A DNA stretch of 64,000 nucleotides. It comes from Acinetobacter sp. BY419 (GTDB lineage Bacteria; Pseudomonadota; Gammaproteobacteria; Pseudomonadales; Moraxellaceae). Below, in pieces: positions 16,572 through 26,158 of this stretch; the stretch's first letter is position 1; each line of letters starts with the position of its first letter. The stretch is taken from assembly GCF_019038395.1 (NCBI RefSeq), contig NZ_JAGFXZ010000013.1, positions 18,236 to 82,235 of the forward strand, read 5' to 3'. The notes under the pieces were generated by a model, which saw only the letters and a list, made by a program, of their open reading frames with translations, did not search any database and was not told where the DNA came from. Made by a program: the position numbers and the translations under genes.

Positions 16572-16958
16572 CTAGTGATTTGCCTGATATTCCTGAATCA
16601 CTTCAAGCGCCGCACGAAAGGCTTCCTGAGTTGCCGGTGCGCCGCAATATGGCAGGCTATGGAGTAACACTTCCTGAATTTCCTCAACCGTCGCGCCATT
16701 ATTCAGCGCACCACGAACATGGCCTTTCAGTTCAGTTGGGCTTTTTTGAGCTGTAAGGAAGGCAATGGTAATTAAAGAACGGTATTTACGTGGTAATACA
16801 CCTTCACGTTGCCAGGTTGAACCCCAGGCATGTTCATTAATCCAGTCCTGTAGAGGCTGGGTAAAAGTCACGGTATTTTCCTGTGCACGTTTGACGAAAC
16901 TTTCACCCATGACTTCAGTACGAACTTTCAGGCCATTTTCATAATCTTGTTGTGACAT
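16572..16958 (-). CDS. Carboxymuconolactone-decarboxylase-family protein
   Basis: A 128-residue protein of the CMD/AhpD-like family. It fits the PcaC (4-carboxymuconolactone decarboxylase) subtype: WGSTWQREGVLPRKYRSLITIA, ELKGHVRGALNNGATVEEIQEVLLHSLPYCGAPA, with the conserved His, Glu and Cys. PcaC acts in the beta-ketoadipate pathway, but no pca genes are adjacent, so this stand-alone gene may act on another lactone or be a peroxidase-like relative. GAGGG precedes the ATG at 16958. Most likely monocistronic; fadE ends 170 bases upstream on the same strand. Confidence 0.82.
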   Translation of the reverse strand: MSQQDYENGLKVRTEVMGESFVKRAQENTVTFTQPLQDWINEHAWGSTWQREGVLPRKYRSLITIAFLTAQKSPTELKGHVRGALNNGATVEEIQEVLLHSLPYCGAPATQEAFRAALEVIQEYQANH

Positions 16959-17127
16959 GGTTTACCCTCAATTTTCTTATAGGACTAGCTTAGTACTTTT
17001 AATGCGAAATACCATCGTGCAATAGTCGTAAAAAAGTGGCTGAAAAGCCACTCGGAAAGATTCCAAAGTGAAGTATTGAATTACCACCCCACTTTGGAAG
17101 TTATGCCACCTTTGATCAAAGTTTAAT

Positions 17128-19632
17128 TTAAGGTGAAGTTGAGTGCGAAGGATCGCTTTGAACAGAGGTATCGGTTCCTGTGGCATCAGCCTTGATGAGA
17201 TACGGATTTTTAAGCTCCAGAATTTCCTGTAAATGCAGATCAAAGATATCAGTCAACATACTGTCATAACGACGTGTATTATAGTGAAGCAGTTTTTCTG
17301 CTTCTTCATCATTAATAAAGCCATATTGCTGTGCATCTGCCACATGCTCGGCAAAGCTTAAACCCTTAAACTGACCTTTGTTTTCAGCTTTTTTAAAGCG
17401 ATCCCAAAGCTGTTCAATATCCAGTAACATAGTGAAAGTCGATTCCATGCGTCCGGTTACATCAGTTTCATGGGTGTTGTAATAGACATGCTTCTTCAAT
17501 GCCTGACGGAATGCGTTATCTTCCATCATGCTATTTGCAACCTGCTGTTTGAGCTGGTCTGAAGGTTTCTGTACGGGACGGCCAAATGGGAAACATAACA
17601 GTTTGACCATGCCTGCTGCTGCACCCACCGGGAAGTTGGTAAACAGATCATAAAATGCTTCCTGCGCCGTATAGAGTGACTTTTCTATTGCAAGCTGTGC
17701 ATGTAAACGTTCATCTTCAGTCTTTTTGCTATGCTCAAAATACTTCAGAATAGAGGATGCAATAAACAGATGAGCATGAATATCGGCTAGACGTCCAGAC
17801 AGCATTTCTTTGCGTTTGATATCGCCTGCCAGCAAACCCAGACACATATCCGCAGTTAAGGCAAAGTTGGCACTCAGCCGGTTAATGACCTTGTAATAAG
17901 GGCGGGTAAAGTCAACCGCACTTTGCGGTGCTGCACTTGAACCACCGGTAAAGGCGTAGGCAAAGGAGCGGGCGGTACGGTTAAAGGTATAACCCAGATG
18001 CTTAAACAGTAAATTGTCAAAAGGGTTGAGTGCTGCTGCCGGGTCTGCAGCCTGCAAGAGTTGTAATTCTTCATATAGATAAGGATGGCAACGCATTGAA
18101 CCCTGGCCAAAAATCATCAGGGAGCGACTGAGAATATTCGCACCTTCAACAGTAATGGAGACTGGAATCGCCTGATAATAAGGTGCCAGAAAATTACGTG
18201 GTCCCATCTGAATGGCGCGGCCACCGACCACGTCCATACCGTGATTCACCACCTTACGCATTCCTTCAGTGGCATAGTATTTGGCAATCGCTGTCATCAC
18301 AGCAGGCTTACCGCCCTGATTAAGGCCACACGTCACCAGATAACGAAAAGCTTCCAGCATATAGGTATCACTGGCGATTTCACTATTGGCTTCCTGAACA
18401 CCTTCAAACTTGCCGACTGAAATTTTAAATTGCTGACGGATTCGGGAAAAAGCCCCGACATTTAAATAAGTCATTTCCGCCGTAGAAGTCGAGAGTGCCG
18501 GTAAGGAAATGCCACGACCTACAGCCAGACATTCCATCAGCATGCGCCATCCTTTACCGGCATTTTTTACGCCACCAATAATCCAGTCCAGAGGAATAAA
18601 TACATCTTCACCTTCAACTGTACCATTCATGAAAGGCGGGCCGGGATTATGACGAGGGCCTACTTTTACACCTTGGTGACTGGCAGGGAGCAGGGCACAG
18701 GTAATGCCATATTCAGTCTGCTCACCCAAAAGATGATCCGGGTCATACATTTTAAAGGCCAGACCTACCACGGTTGCAATGGGTGCCAGCGTAATCCAGC
18801 GTTTGGAAAAATTCATTCTCAAGCCTAGGACTTCCTGACCTTCAAACTGGCCATAGCAGACCACACCCGTATCGGGAATGGCGCCAGCATCAGAACCCGC
18901 TTCCGGACTGGTCAGGCCGAAACAGGGAATCTCTTCACCTCGCGCCAGGCCCGGCAGATAACGGTTTTTCTGCGCTTCGGTACCATAATGCAGCAACAGT
19001 TCACCCGGACCCAGAGAGTTCGGCACCATGCAACTCACGGCTGTGGTAAGGGAACGTGAGGAAATCTTGCTCATCACCCGGCTTTGGGCAAAAGAGCTAA
19101 ATGCACGACCACCGTATTCTTTGGGGATGATCAGACCTAAAAAGCCATGCTCCTTGATATATTGCCAGACATGATCAGGCAGCGCTTTCTGCTCATGAAT
19201 TTCCCATTCATTCAGCATGCTGCACAAGGTTTCAACTTCATTGTCGAGAAAAGCCTGTTCTTCTAGCGAGAGTTTCGGATAAGGATAATTGTTAAAGGTT
19301 TCCCAGTTTGGCGCACCCATAAACAGTTCTTTTTCCCACCAGCTGGTTCCGGAGTCGAGTGCTTCACGTTCTGTCGGACTGATACTCGGCATGGCACCGG
19401 CCAGCACTTTATAGGCCGGTCTGGAAATGAATGACATACGCAGAGGCTTGATCATCACCACGAGGCTAATCAGGATGAATGGAATGCCGAGAATCAGCGA
19501 CCATGGGCTAATAAAGGCACAGACCACTGACATGACCATCAGCACGATTGCACCCGCACTACGCGAGAGCTGAAAATAGAATACAGCCCATAAACTCAGT
19601 AACAGCAGTAGCACAGCGAAAATAAATGACAT
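17128..19632 (-). CDS. fadE: Acyl-CoA dehydrogenase FadE
   Basis: FadE performs the first oxidation step of fatty-acid beta-oxidation, acyl-CoA to trans-2-enoyl-CoA, with FAD. The 834 residues fit the long FadE class: an N-terminal hydrophobic region (about residues 1-65, two to three membrane helices), the acyl-CoA dehydrogenase core with FGLTSPEAGSDAGAIPDTG (FAD/substrate loop), GMDVVGGRAIQMGPRNF, ITVEGANILSRSLMIFGQG, and the DUF1974-type C-terminal domain typical of FadE. GGAGAAATATAACA precedes the ATG at 19632. Monocistronic. The final residues after about 815 are a low-conservation Ser/Thr-rich tail. Confidence 0.94.
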   Translation of the reverse strand: MSFIFAVLLLLLSLWAVFYFQLSRSAGAIVLMVMSVVCAFISPWSLILGIPFILISLVVMIKPLRMSFISRPAYKVLAGAMPSISPTEREALDSGTSWWEKELFMGAPNWETFNNYPYPKLSLEEQAFLDNEVETLCSMLNEWEIHEQKALPDHVWQYIKEHGFLGLIIPKEYGGRAFSSFAQSRVMSKISSRSLTTAVSCMVPNSLGPGELLLHYGTEAQKNRYLPGLARGEEIPCFGLTSPEAGSDAGAIPDTGVVCYGQFEGQEVLGLRMNFSKRWITLAPIATVVGLAFKMYDPDHLLGEQTEYGITCALLPASHQGVKVGPRHNPGPPFMNGTVEGEDVFIPLDWIIGGVKNAGKGWRMLMECLAVGRGISLPALSTSTAEMTYLNVGAFSRIRQQFKISVGKFEGVQEANSEIASDTYMLEAFRYLVTCGLNQGGKPAVMTAIAKYYATEGMRKVVNHGMDVVGGRAIQMGPRNFLAPYYQAIPVSITVEGANILSRSLMIFGQGSMRCHPYLYEELQLLQAADPAAALNPFDNLLFKHLGYTFNRTARSFAYAFTGGSSAAPQSAVDFTRPYYKVINRLSANFALTADMCLGLLAGDIKRKEMLSGRLADIHAHLFIASSILKYFEHSKKTEDERLHAQLAIEKSLYTAQEAFYDLFTNFPVGAAAGMVKLLCFPFGRPVQKPSDQLKQQVANSMMEDNAFRQALKKHVYYNTHETDVTGRMESTFTMLLDIEQLWDRFKKAENKGQFKGLSFAEHVADAQQYGFINDEEAEKLLHYNTRRYDSMLTDIFDLHLQEILELKNPYLIKADATGTDTSVQSDPSHSTSP

Positions 19633-19936
19633 TGTTATATTTCTCCAGATTTATACAACACTGTCTTTGCCGGGATCTCTCAGGACTATTTCACCACTAT
19701 TCATTCATTTTTAGTCGTTTGAGGATCAGACAGGTTCAGTATTACATTTGTGAGAATGATCTTTTTCAAGTATTGCAATGTTATGTTTAAGTCTTTCATC
19801 TATTTTGAGGTTGTTTGAAAAATGCTCAGTCTTCAAGTGAGAACGCGCAAAGAAATGTGAAAATAAGTAATGACTTAATCTTAGCTTAAACTAAAAAATA
19901 GCCTTTAATACTGAAGAAAAATTAAATTGAAGACAT
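19633..19936. other. Intergenic region between fadE and lipA terminator
   Basis: About 300 bases upstream of fadE. Presumably it holds the fadE promoter, but I see no clear FadR-like operator, repeat or reading frame of note. Confidence 0.5.
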
Positions 19937-19968
19937 AAAAAAGCCCTCTACAGAAGAGGGCTTTTATT
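19937..19968 (-). terminator. Terminator of lipA (minus strand)
   Basis: Eleven-base perfect stem AAAAGCCCTCT/AGAGGGCTTTT (19939-19949/19955-19965) with a five-base loop; A/T tracts on both sides. Confidence 0.92.
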
Positions 19969-19977
19969 TAAACAGGG

Positions 19978-20991
19978 TTAAGCTTCAATGGTTTGAACAG
20001 CAATTTTCTTGGCAGGGTCAGTTTTGCGACGCACTGCCGGCACTGGTTCGCCGTAGTATTGGCGGTCGGCAAAGTAACTTGAACGAACCATTGGAGCCGC
20101 CCAGATGTTGCGGAAGCCCAGTTTTTGGCCATGTGCAGTATAACGTTCGAATTCTTCAGGAGTTACGAAGCGATCAATCGCTGCATGTTCTTTTGAAGGC
20201 TGTAGATACTGACCAATGGTCACATAGTCCACGCCATGTGCATGTAGATCATCAAGTAATGCAATTACTTCTTCTTCAGTTTCACCAATTCCGACCATCA
20301 AACCACATTTAGTCGGTATATCCGGGCAGTATTCTTTAAACATTTTCAACAGGTTTAAAGAGTGCTGATAATCAGAACCTGGACGCATGGCTTTGTATAA
20401 ACGCGGCACTGTTTCGATATTATGGTTGAACACATCTGGCGGACATTCAGTCATGATGCGCAGGGCAATATCCATACGGCCACGGAAGTCTGGTACCAGA
20501 ATTTCCAGCAAGGTATTTGGGCTTAATGCACGTGCTTCCTTAATACAGTCGACGAAATGCTGTGCACCGCCATCGAGTAAATCATCACGGTCTACTGAAG
20601 TGATTACCGCATATTTCAAACCCAGGTTGGCAATGGTTTCAGCCATATGACGCGGTTCATCTGCATCGAGTGCATTCGGACGGCCATGCGCTACGTCACA
20701 GAACGGGCAGCGACGGGTACATATATCCCCCATGATCATGAAGGTGGCAGTTCCCCCACCAAAACATTCAGGCAGGTTTGGACATGCGGCTTCTTCGCAC
20801 ACCGTATGTAATTTTTGCTGGCGCAGTGTGGTTTTGATTCGTTGAACTTCTTCAGGTGCCGCCATTTTTACCCGGATCCAGTCCGGTTTGCGTGGCGTTT
20901 CAACCGTAGGAACAACTTTTACAGGAATGCGGGCAAGCTTTTCCGCGCCGCGAAGTTTGACACCCTGTTCTGGTTTACGGTTTTCAGACAT
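19978..20991 (-). CDS. lipA: Lipoyl synthase
   Basis: LipA is the radical-SAM enzyme that inserts two sulfurs into protein-bound octanoyl groups to form lipoyl cofactors of pyruvate and 2-oxoglutarate dehydrogenases and the glycine cleavage system. Counting from MSENRK, both iron-sulfur clusters are visible: the auxiliary CX4CX5C (Cys65, Cys70, Cys76) and the radical-SAM CX3CX2C (Cys91, Cys95, Cys98). The C-terminal RSSYFA motif supplies the auxiliary-cluster serine. 337 residues fit the family. I choose the ATG at 20991; a GTG at 21006 in frame would add five residues and cannot be ruled out. lipB is not in the window. Confidence 0.95.
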   Translation of the reverse strand: MSENRKPEQGVKLRGAEKLARIPVKVVPTVETPRKPDWIRVKMAAPEEVQRIKTTLRQQKLHTVCEEAACPNLPECFGGGTATFMIMGDICTRRCPFCDVAHGRPNALDADEPRHMAETIANLGLKYAVITSVDRDDLLDGGAQHFVDCIKEARALSPNTLLEILVPDFRGRMDIALRIMTECPPDVFNHNIETVPRLYKAMRPGSDYQHSLNLLKMFKEYCPDIPTKCGLMVGIGETEEEVIALLDDLHAHGVDYVTIGQYLQPSKEHAAIDRFVTPEEFERYTAHGQKLGFRNIWAAPMVRSSYFADRQYYGEPVPAVRRKTDPAKKIAVQTIEA

Positions 20992-21205
20992 ATTCAACTT
21001 TTCCACTGTTTTTGAAGGGGGAGATACTCAAAGATAGCGCGTTTATTATAACGGACTTCATTATAAATAGGGCAAAAAGGGGTATTCATTTAAAAAATGT
21101 TCTCATCAAATAATATATGCGAGTTAAATACACCAAATCAACAGGATTTACGTCATAATATGCACTAGATTAAAGTGAAATGTTTTTAATTTTAAGGAGC
21201 GTTGA

Positions 21206-22621
21206 ATGCCACGTAAGAAAGAGGTCGTTAGTGGGGCTTTCGTTAAGTATGATGCGGTAGTTCTAGGTTCAGGCCCTGCGGGCGAAGGCGCGGCAATGAA
21301 ACTTGCCAAATCTGGTAAGCGTGTTGCGATCGTTGAGATGCGTGAACAGCTTGGTGGTAACTGTACCCATGTCGGTACGATTCCAAGTAAAGCATTGCGT
21401 CAAACGGTATCCAGTATTATCCGTTATCAACGTGATCCACTGTTTCAAAAAGTCGGTGACTGGAAACAGTTCACCATGAAGCAAGTACTGCGTCATGCGC
21501 ATAAAGTGATTCAACAACAAGTAGATACACATTCGCGGTTCTATGATCGCAATAAGATCGACATTTTTCATGGTCGTGCCTACATTCAGGATCAAAACAC
21601 CATCTTTGTGTTTACGCCTGAAGGTATTAAAGAAACCTTAATGTTTAAGCAGTTGGTAATTGCGACAGGTTCACGTCCTTACCGCCCAGACATCCTGGAT
21701 TTCAATCACCCGCGTGTATTTGATTCAGACAAAATTCTGGATCTGGATTATTCCATCCAGAAAATCATTATTTATGGCGCGGGCGTCATTGGTTGCGAAT
21801 ATGCCTCGATCTTTATCGGTCTTGGACATAAAGTTGATTTGATCAATACCCAGCACAAACTCTTAAGCTATCTGGATGATGAAATTTCTGATGCACTGTC
21901 TTATCACTTGCGTGAACAGGGTGTACTGATTCGTCATAATGAACAGATCGACTTTTTAGAAACATTTGACGACCATGTCGTCATGTATACGCAAAGCGGC
22001 AAGAAAATCAAAGCCGATGCAATTTTATGGTGTAATGGCCGTTCAGGTAATACCGATGGTCTGGGGCTGGAAAATGTCGGCCTAAAACCGAACAGCCGTG
22101 GTCAGTTGACTGTAAATGATCAATATCAAACCGAAGTTGAGAATATCTATGCTGCCGGTGATGTAATTGGCTGGCCTTCGCTGGCCTCTGCTGCCTACGA
22201 CCAAGGTCGTTGTGCGGGTGCAAACATGAGCGGTGAAAAAGATGTTGCGCCGGTCACTGATATTCCAACAGGGATTTATACCATTCCGGAAATTTCTTCG
22301 ATTGGTAAAACTGAACAGCAGTTGACTGAAGAAAAGATTCCATATGAAGTGGGTCAGGCATCTTTCCGTCATTTGGCACGTGCACAAATTACCGGTGATA
22401 CCATGGGCGAATTAAAGATTCTGTTCCATCGTGAAACGCTGGAAGTTTTGGGTGTACATTGCTTCGGTAATAATGCCTCTGAAATTATCCATATTGGTCA
22501 GGCGGTCATGAACAGCCCGAACAATACGATCAAGTACTTTGTAGAAACTACGTTTAACTATCCGACGATGGCGGAAGCTTATCGTGTAGCGACATTAAAT
22601 GGTATGAACCGTTTATTCTAA
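21206..22621 (+). CDS. sthA: Soluble pyridine nucleotide transhydrogenase
   Basis: SthA (UdhA) is a cytoplasmic flavoprotein that transfers hydride between NADPH and NAD+, mostly reoxidising excess NADPH. The 471 residues show the FAD Rossmann motif [10 protein letters not shown] (21-30), the NAD-site motif [12 protein letters not shown] and the FAD-binding [11 protein letters not shown]. In place of the redox disulfide of related reductases there is only Cys53 followed by Thr58 ([13 protein letters not shown]), which is the hallmark of SthA. A strong AAGGAGCG precedes the ATG, and a terminator follows. Confidence 0.95.
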   Translation: MPRKKEVVSGAFVKYDAVVLGSGPAGEGAAMKLAKSGKRVAIVEMREQLGGNCTHVGTIPSKALRQTVSSIIRYQRDPLFQKVGDWKQFTMKQVLRHAHKVIQQQVDTHSRFYDRNKIDIFHGRAYIQDQNTIFVFTPEGIKETLMFKQLVIATGSRPYRPDILDFNHPRVFDSDKILDLDYSIQKIIIYGAGVIGCEYASIFIGLGHKVDLINTQHKLLSYLDDEISDALSYHLREQGVLIRHNEQIDFLETFDDHVVMYTQSGKKIKADAILWCNGRSGNTDGLGLENVGLKPNSRGQLTVNDQYQTEVENIYAAGDVIGWPSLASAAYDQGRCAGANMSGEKDVAPVTDIPTGIYTIPEISSIGKTEQQLTEEKIPYEVGQASFRHLARAQITGDTMGELKILFHRETLEVLGVHCFGNNASEIIHIGQAVMNSPNNTIKYFVETTFNYPTMAEAYRVATLNGMNRLF

Positions 22622-22644
22622 ACCAGATATTGGGCTTAGACAGA

Positions 22645-22676
22645 AAAACCCGTAAGTGAATGCTTGCGGGTTTTTT
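22645..22676 (+). terminator. Terminator of sthA
   Basis: Twelve-base stem AAAACCCGTAAG/CTTGCGGGTTTT (one G-T pair) plus T tract. Confidence 0.9.
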
Positions 22677-22760
22677 AGCTGGATGGTTTAAATCAGAGGG
22701 ATATTACAAGTATTGACCGGTTCAATTTAAGACCAAGAACAAGTGGATTAAATTGAATTT

Positions 22761-23090
22761 TTAAGCAGCCATTTTGCGGCATTGTTCCGCACAGTGGCGG
22801 CAAGCCTCGGCACATTGCTGGCAGTGTGCATCCTGATGATGACCACATTCTTCAACACAGTAATCACATGCTTTCGCGCAAAGTTCACACATCTCATGCA
22901 TGAATGGAGACTGCTTTTGTTCCATACGGGCACAAAGCTGACAGATATCGGCACACTCCAGACAGCGCTGGATACATTCCCGCATCATCTCCAGATCCTC
23001 TTCTTTAAGACAGGCACTGGCACAGTTGGCACAGGCCAGTGAACAGCGCATACAAGCCTGCACACAATCTGAAAATTGAAGCTCATTCAT
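22761..23090 (-). CDS. Cysteine-rich four-helix-bundle copper storage protein (Csp-like)
   Basis: A 109-residue protein with 21 cysteines, spaced mostly as CX2C, CX3C and CX2-4C along predicted helices (for example Cys9, 13, 16, 20, 23, 27 and 90, 93, 97, 100, 104). This is the pattern of the DUF326/Csp family, four-helix bundles whose cysteine-lined core stores many Cu(I) ions. There is no signal peptide, so it resembles the cytosolic Csp3 type rather than the exported Csp1. A GAGGA ribosome site precedes the ATG. No copper regulator or pump lies next to it. Metal identity is inferred from the family. Confidence 0.88.
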   Translation of the reverse strand: MNELQFSDCVQACMRCSLACANCASACLKEEDLEMMRECIQRCLECADICQLCARMEQKQSPFMHEMCELCAKACDYCVEECGHHQDAHCQQCAEACRHCAEQCRKMAA

Positions 23091-23252
23091 CTGCTTATCC
23101 TCTCCATATTGCTATTGCTGATTTTCTAATACGTTAAGCAGAAAAAGGAAAATACACTAGGCAGATTAGGTGAGGAAAAGTAAACAGGCGCTCTGTTATG
23201 TTAAAAGATTTACTGAATCAAATGTTGTATTCAGAACCAGGCACTTTTATCA

Positions 23253-23394
23253 GAATTCTTTTATAAATCATTTTTTATAGCCTTTCCCTCATCTTCTTGC
23301 GAAGCGGGGTTTCTCATCCCAGGGGGAGAAGGAACTTTAAATCTGCATTTAAATATGAATATAACGATCATTTTTTGATTTATGAAAGATAATT
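23253..23394. repeat. MITE-like intergenic repeat, copy 2
   Basis: About 142 bases. Left end GAATTCTTTTATAAATCATTTTTT and right end TTTTTTGATTTATGAAAG form an inverted repeat, and the inner blocks match 16302-16500 (CTCATCTTCTTGCGAAGC, AAGGAACTTTAAATC). It is shorter than copy 1 by loss of part of the left interior. No coding capacity. Together with the dioxygenase terminator it fills most of the gap 23091-23517. Confidence 0.65.
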
Positions 23395-23410
23395 TATTGT
23401 TGGGGAAAAT

Positions 23411-23444
23411 AAAAAACCATTGAGCCGGTCAAAGTCTCAATGGT
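23411..23444 (-). terminator. Terminator of the TauD-like gene (minus strand)
   Basis: Nine-base stem ACCATTGAG/CTCAATGGT (23416-23424/23436-23444) with an 11-base loop and a T tract on the minus strand, about 75 bases after the stop codon. Confidence 0.8.
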
Positions 23445-23517
23445 ACAAGATCCACATTCTAAGTCATTATTATTGAAGGTTTTAATGACCTTTCTTGTTG
23501 TTTTGATTTCTTGTTTT

Positions 23518-24483
23518 TTAAAAAGGACGGCTGCCTGCCAGACTGATGCGTTTTAACAAGCGACGCTGCTCGGCCGGGAAAGGTCGGCGGGAGTGTAAAG
23601 TCACCTGGTTGTCCCAAAACACAATATCGCCAATTTCCCAATGATGTTCATAAGCGTACTCCGGTTTGGAGACATGCTCACGTAATCTGGAAATCAGTTC
23701 GCTGCCAGCCTGATCGTCATAATTGACCAGCTCGACTTCGGTATGCGTGTTCAGCCATAAAGCTTTACGACCGGATTCAGGGTGAGTGCGTACCAGTGGA
23801 TGCGGATAGGCGTGACTTAATACTGGCTGATCTTTAAAGCGGTATAGCGGGCTGTTCCCATAGCCTTGATCATCAGCATGATCTCTGGTTTTTTTACGGC
23901 GTACGAAGGGGTTATAGGTAATCAGTTGCAGTCCATTAATTTGCACCTTGGTTTCTTCATCAAGTGCATCATAGGCTTTAATGGTATTGATCCAGCTGGT
24001 CTGGCCGCCGTCCTGAGGCAGTTCAATCGCATACAGGAAGGAACCAAAAGACGGTAAGGGTGTCCATTGATGATCGGCATGTGGATTGAGTTCACCATGC
24101 CCGGTGTAATCTCCTTGACCGACGGCATTGGAAACCGCAACGACATCAGGTGGAACACCGCTATCCGATTGCGCAGCCAGTACCGGCGTATCTGCACCTG
24201 GGCGGAAAATTGATCCGAAATAGGTGGAAAACGCCAGGTACTGTAAATCATTCAGACTTTGGTGTTTAAAGATCAGAATCAGATGCTCGGCCAGTGCCTG
24301 TTTTAATTTTAGAATGGTTTCAGATGACTGGGCTTTACGTGCATCCAGACCATAGACCACTGCGCCCAAGGCTTGGCCGGTTTGCGGCACAATTTTGATT
24401 TCATCCGGATGTTGCAATTGATCTGGCTGATGCCAGCGTGGAGCATCATGAATGGCTTGCGAAAGTTGGGTTAAACTGGTCAT
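23518..24483 (-). CDS. TauD/TfdA-family 2-oxoglutarate-dependent dioxygenase
   Basis: A 321-residue Fe(II)/2-oxoglutarate dioxygenase. The iron-binding facial triad is visible as His135 and Asp137 (NPHADHQW) and a distal His in QVTLHSRRPF, with the 2-oxoglutarate-binding Arg further on in LKRISLAG. Family members hydroxylate taurine, alkyl sulfates, 2,4-D, carnitine-type or other small acids; the substrate is not readable from sequence. It shares its strand with the MFS and OmpW-like genes upstream (24.7-27.2 kb), suggesting uptake plus oxidation of one compound, though a 180-base gap separates it from them. Confidence 0.87.
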   Translation of the reverse strand: MTSLTQLSQAIHDAPRWHQPDQLQHPDEIKIVPQTGQALGAVVYGLDARKAQSSETILKLKQALAEHLILIFKHQSLNDLQYLAFSTYFGSIFRPGADTPVLAAQSDSGVPPDVVAVSNAVGQGDYTGHGELNPHADHQWTPLPSFGSFLYAIELPQDGGQTSWINTIKAYDALDEETKVQINGLQLITYNPFVRRKKTRDHADDQGYGNSPLYRFKDQPVLSHAYPHPLVRTHPESGRKALWLNTHTEVELVNYDDQAGSELISRLREHVSKPEYAYEHHWEIGDIVFWDNQVTLHSRRPFPAEQRRLLKRISLAGSRPF

Positions 24484-24661
24484 TATAAAGTCTCAAAGTT
24501 TTCTTGTTGATGAGAATCTAAGAAAACTCCGAACTGAAATAAAATCAAAAGAAATGATAAGTTTATGAATAGTCTTGTATTTTTATTATTTTATTGATTT
24601 TGAAGCATTTAACTTATTGTGCGATAGATTGCGTCTTTTTTGCTGATGCTATTTTAGCAGT

Positions 24662-24796
24662 TTAATGGGCGCAGAAAGCCTGATTAAAATATTCAAACAG
24701 CTCAGGTGTTTGAAACCACAGTGCAATCGACAAAGCGAGTAAGAGCAACAGCGTCACAGCAATCGAGATTTTGAGTTTCAGTAGAGAATCAGTCAT
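24662..24796 (-). CDS. Small membrane protein, 44 aa, coupled to the MFS gene
   Basis: The ATG at 24796 overlaps the end of the MFS gene by eight bases (its stop TGA lies at 24789-24791), an arrangement typical of translational coupling. The 44-residue product starts MTDSLLKLKISI, has one strongly hydrophobic helix (about residues 9-28) and ends in PELFEYFNQAFCAH. I recognise no family. It could be a small partner subunit of the transporter or an uncharacterised membrane peptide. It is too short to be certain, but position and composition favour a real gene. Confidence 0.5.
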   Translation of the reverse strand: MTDSLLKLKISIAVTLLLLLALSIALWFQTPELFEYFNQAFCAH

Positions 24797-26003
24797 GGAC
24801 GATTTGCTCCTCATTGACCCAGAAATGTACCAGTACACCAAAAATGCTGAGGACAATTGACAGCATCCACACCACATTATAATTGCCACTCAAGTCATGG
24901 TTGACTCCGCCAAGCCAGCCACCAAAGAATGAGCCAACCTGATGGGCAAAGAACACAATACCACTGAGCATGGTCAGATATTTAACACCAAACATATTTG
25001 CGACAATGCCATTGGTCAGCGGAACGGTCGATAACCAGAGTAATCCCATAATGACACCAAAGGCATAGACTGTCCATGTACTCAGGGGCAGTATCAGAAA
25101 GGCAATAATCGCGATCCCGCGCAAGCCATAAAGGCCCATCAGCAGATGCGGTCTGGAATATTTTCCACCAAGCCAGCCGGCCGTATAGGTGCCCACCACA
25201 TTAAACAAACCGACTAGCGCCAGAAAAATCGTGCCTGTCGTGGCATTAAAACCATGATCAATCAGATAGCCGGGCAGATGAATGCCAATAAACACCACCT
25301 GAAAACCACAGACAAAAAAGCCCATCGCCAGAAACCAGAATGGTTTATGATTTTTCGCCACCACCAGAATCTGTTTAAAATTGAGTGAGGCCTTATTTGG
25401 TGTAAGGCTTGCATTCGGGGCAACATACATCGGTGCTTTCAGCATCCAGGCTAAGGGCACAATCAGCGCAATTAAGATAGCACTGACCACTAGTGCCCCT
25501 GACCAGCCGAAATTCTGTAATAGCAGCAGAGTCGAAGGCAGCATGATAAACTGGCCAAAAGATCCGGCCGCACTGGCAATTCCCATGGCCATACTGCGTT
25601 TTTCTGGCGGTGCTGCACGTCCGACGGCAGATAATAAAACCGAAAATGAGGTGGCTGAAAGGGCCAGACCTAAAATTAACCCCATACTGAGATTGAGTAG
25701 CAGCCCGGTCGAGCTGACTGCCATCAGGAGCAGGCCGATTGCATATAAGGCTCCGCCTACAGCAACGACAATCTTGCTGCCATATTTATCAGCAAATGCT
25801 CCGGTAATTGGCTGAACTGCACCCCAGATCAGGTTTTGCATGGCAATGGCCAGGCTAAAAACATGATGTCCCCAGCCAAACTCTTCACTCATCGGTACCA
25901 GATACAGGCCGAATGCATGACGTACGCCCAGTGACAATGCCAAAATAATGGCAGAGCCAATGAGCATAAAAACCAGAGATTGGGAAAACTGACTGTCAGC
26001 CAT
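24789..26003 (-). CDS. MFS transporter
   Basis: A 404-residue major facilitator with twelve predicted membrane helices. The cytoplasmic loop between helices 2 and 3 carries GAFADKYGSK, a variant of the MFS signature, and a second GGKYSRPH loop follows the centre. The general style (VRHAFGLYLVPMSEEFGW near the start) is that of monocarboxylate/oxalate-formate-type porters. The substrate is unknown; the neighbouring dioxygenase and OmpW-type channel suggest a small organic acid. The promoter region holds CCTAT-N7-ATAGG (26014-26030), a possible operator. Confidence 0.85.
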   Translation of the reverse strand: MADSQFSQSLVFMLIGSAIILALSLGVRHAFGLYLVPMSEEFGWGHHVFSLAIAMQNLIWGAVQPITGAFADKYGSKIVVAVGGALYAIGLLLMAVSSTGLLLNLSMGLILGLALSATSFSVLLSAVGRAAPPEKRSMAMGIASAAGSFGQFIMLPSTLLLLQNFGWSGALVVSAILIALIVPLAWMLKAPMYVAPNASLTPNKASLNFKQILVVAKNHKPFWFLAMGFFVCGFQVVFIGIHLPGYLIDHGFNATTGTIFLALVGLFNVVGTYTAGWLGGKYSRPHLLMGLYGLRGIAIIAFLILPLSTWTVYAFGVIMGLLWLSTVPLTNGIVANMFGVKYLTMLSGIVFFAHQVGSFFGGWLGGVNHDLSGNYNVVWMLSIVLSIFGVLVHFWVNEEQIVHD

Positions 26004-26013
26004 ACATCATTCA

Positions 26014-26030
26014 TGCCTATAAATTTGATA
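26014..26030. promoter_or_regulatory. Inverted repeat upstream of the MFS gene
   Basis: CCTAT and ATAGG separated by seven bases, 11 bases upstream of the MFS start codon. Its shape would fit a dimeric repressor, but with only five-base arms in AT-rich DNA it may be chance. Confidence 0.3.
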
Positions 26031-26112
26031 GGTATAGTATTCGATTCGAGCAATAGAGACGATTAAATAAAAATTGATCAAAAGATAAATTTTTTTTATT
26101 AATATCATTCGC

Positions 26113-26137
26113 GAAAAAAAACGGCCGGAGCCGTTTT
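26113..26137 (-). terminator. Terminator of ompW-like gene (minus strand)
   Basis: Eight-base stem AAAACGGC/GCCGTTTT with a four-base loop; the minus strand continues into a T run. Confidence 0.87.
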
Positions 26138-26158
26138 CTCTAAAAAGTAGAAATTAAC

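Noticed and set aside
16977..17243. 88-aa minus-strand frame over the end of fadE
   Set aside because: It overlaps the fadE C-terminus in another frame, has no ribosome site and no family resemblance; only its 3' half is intergenic.
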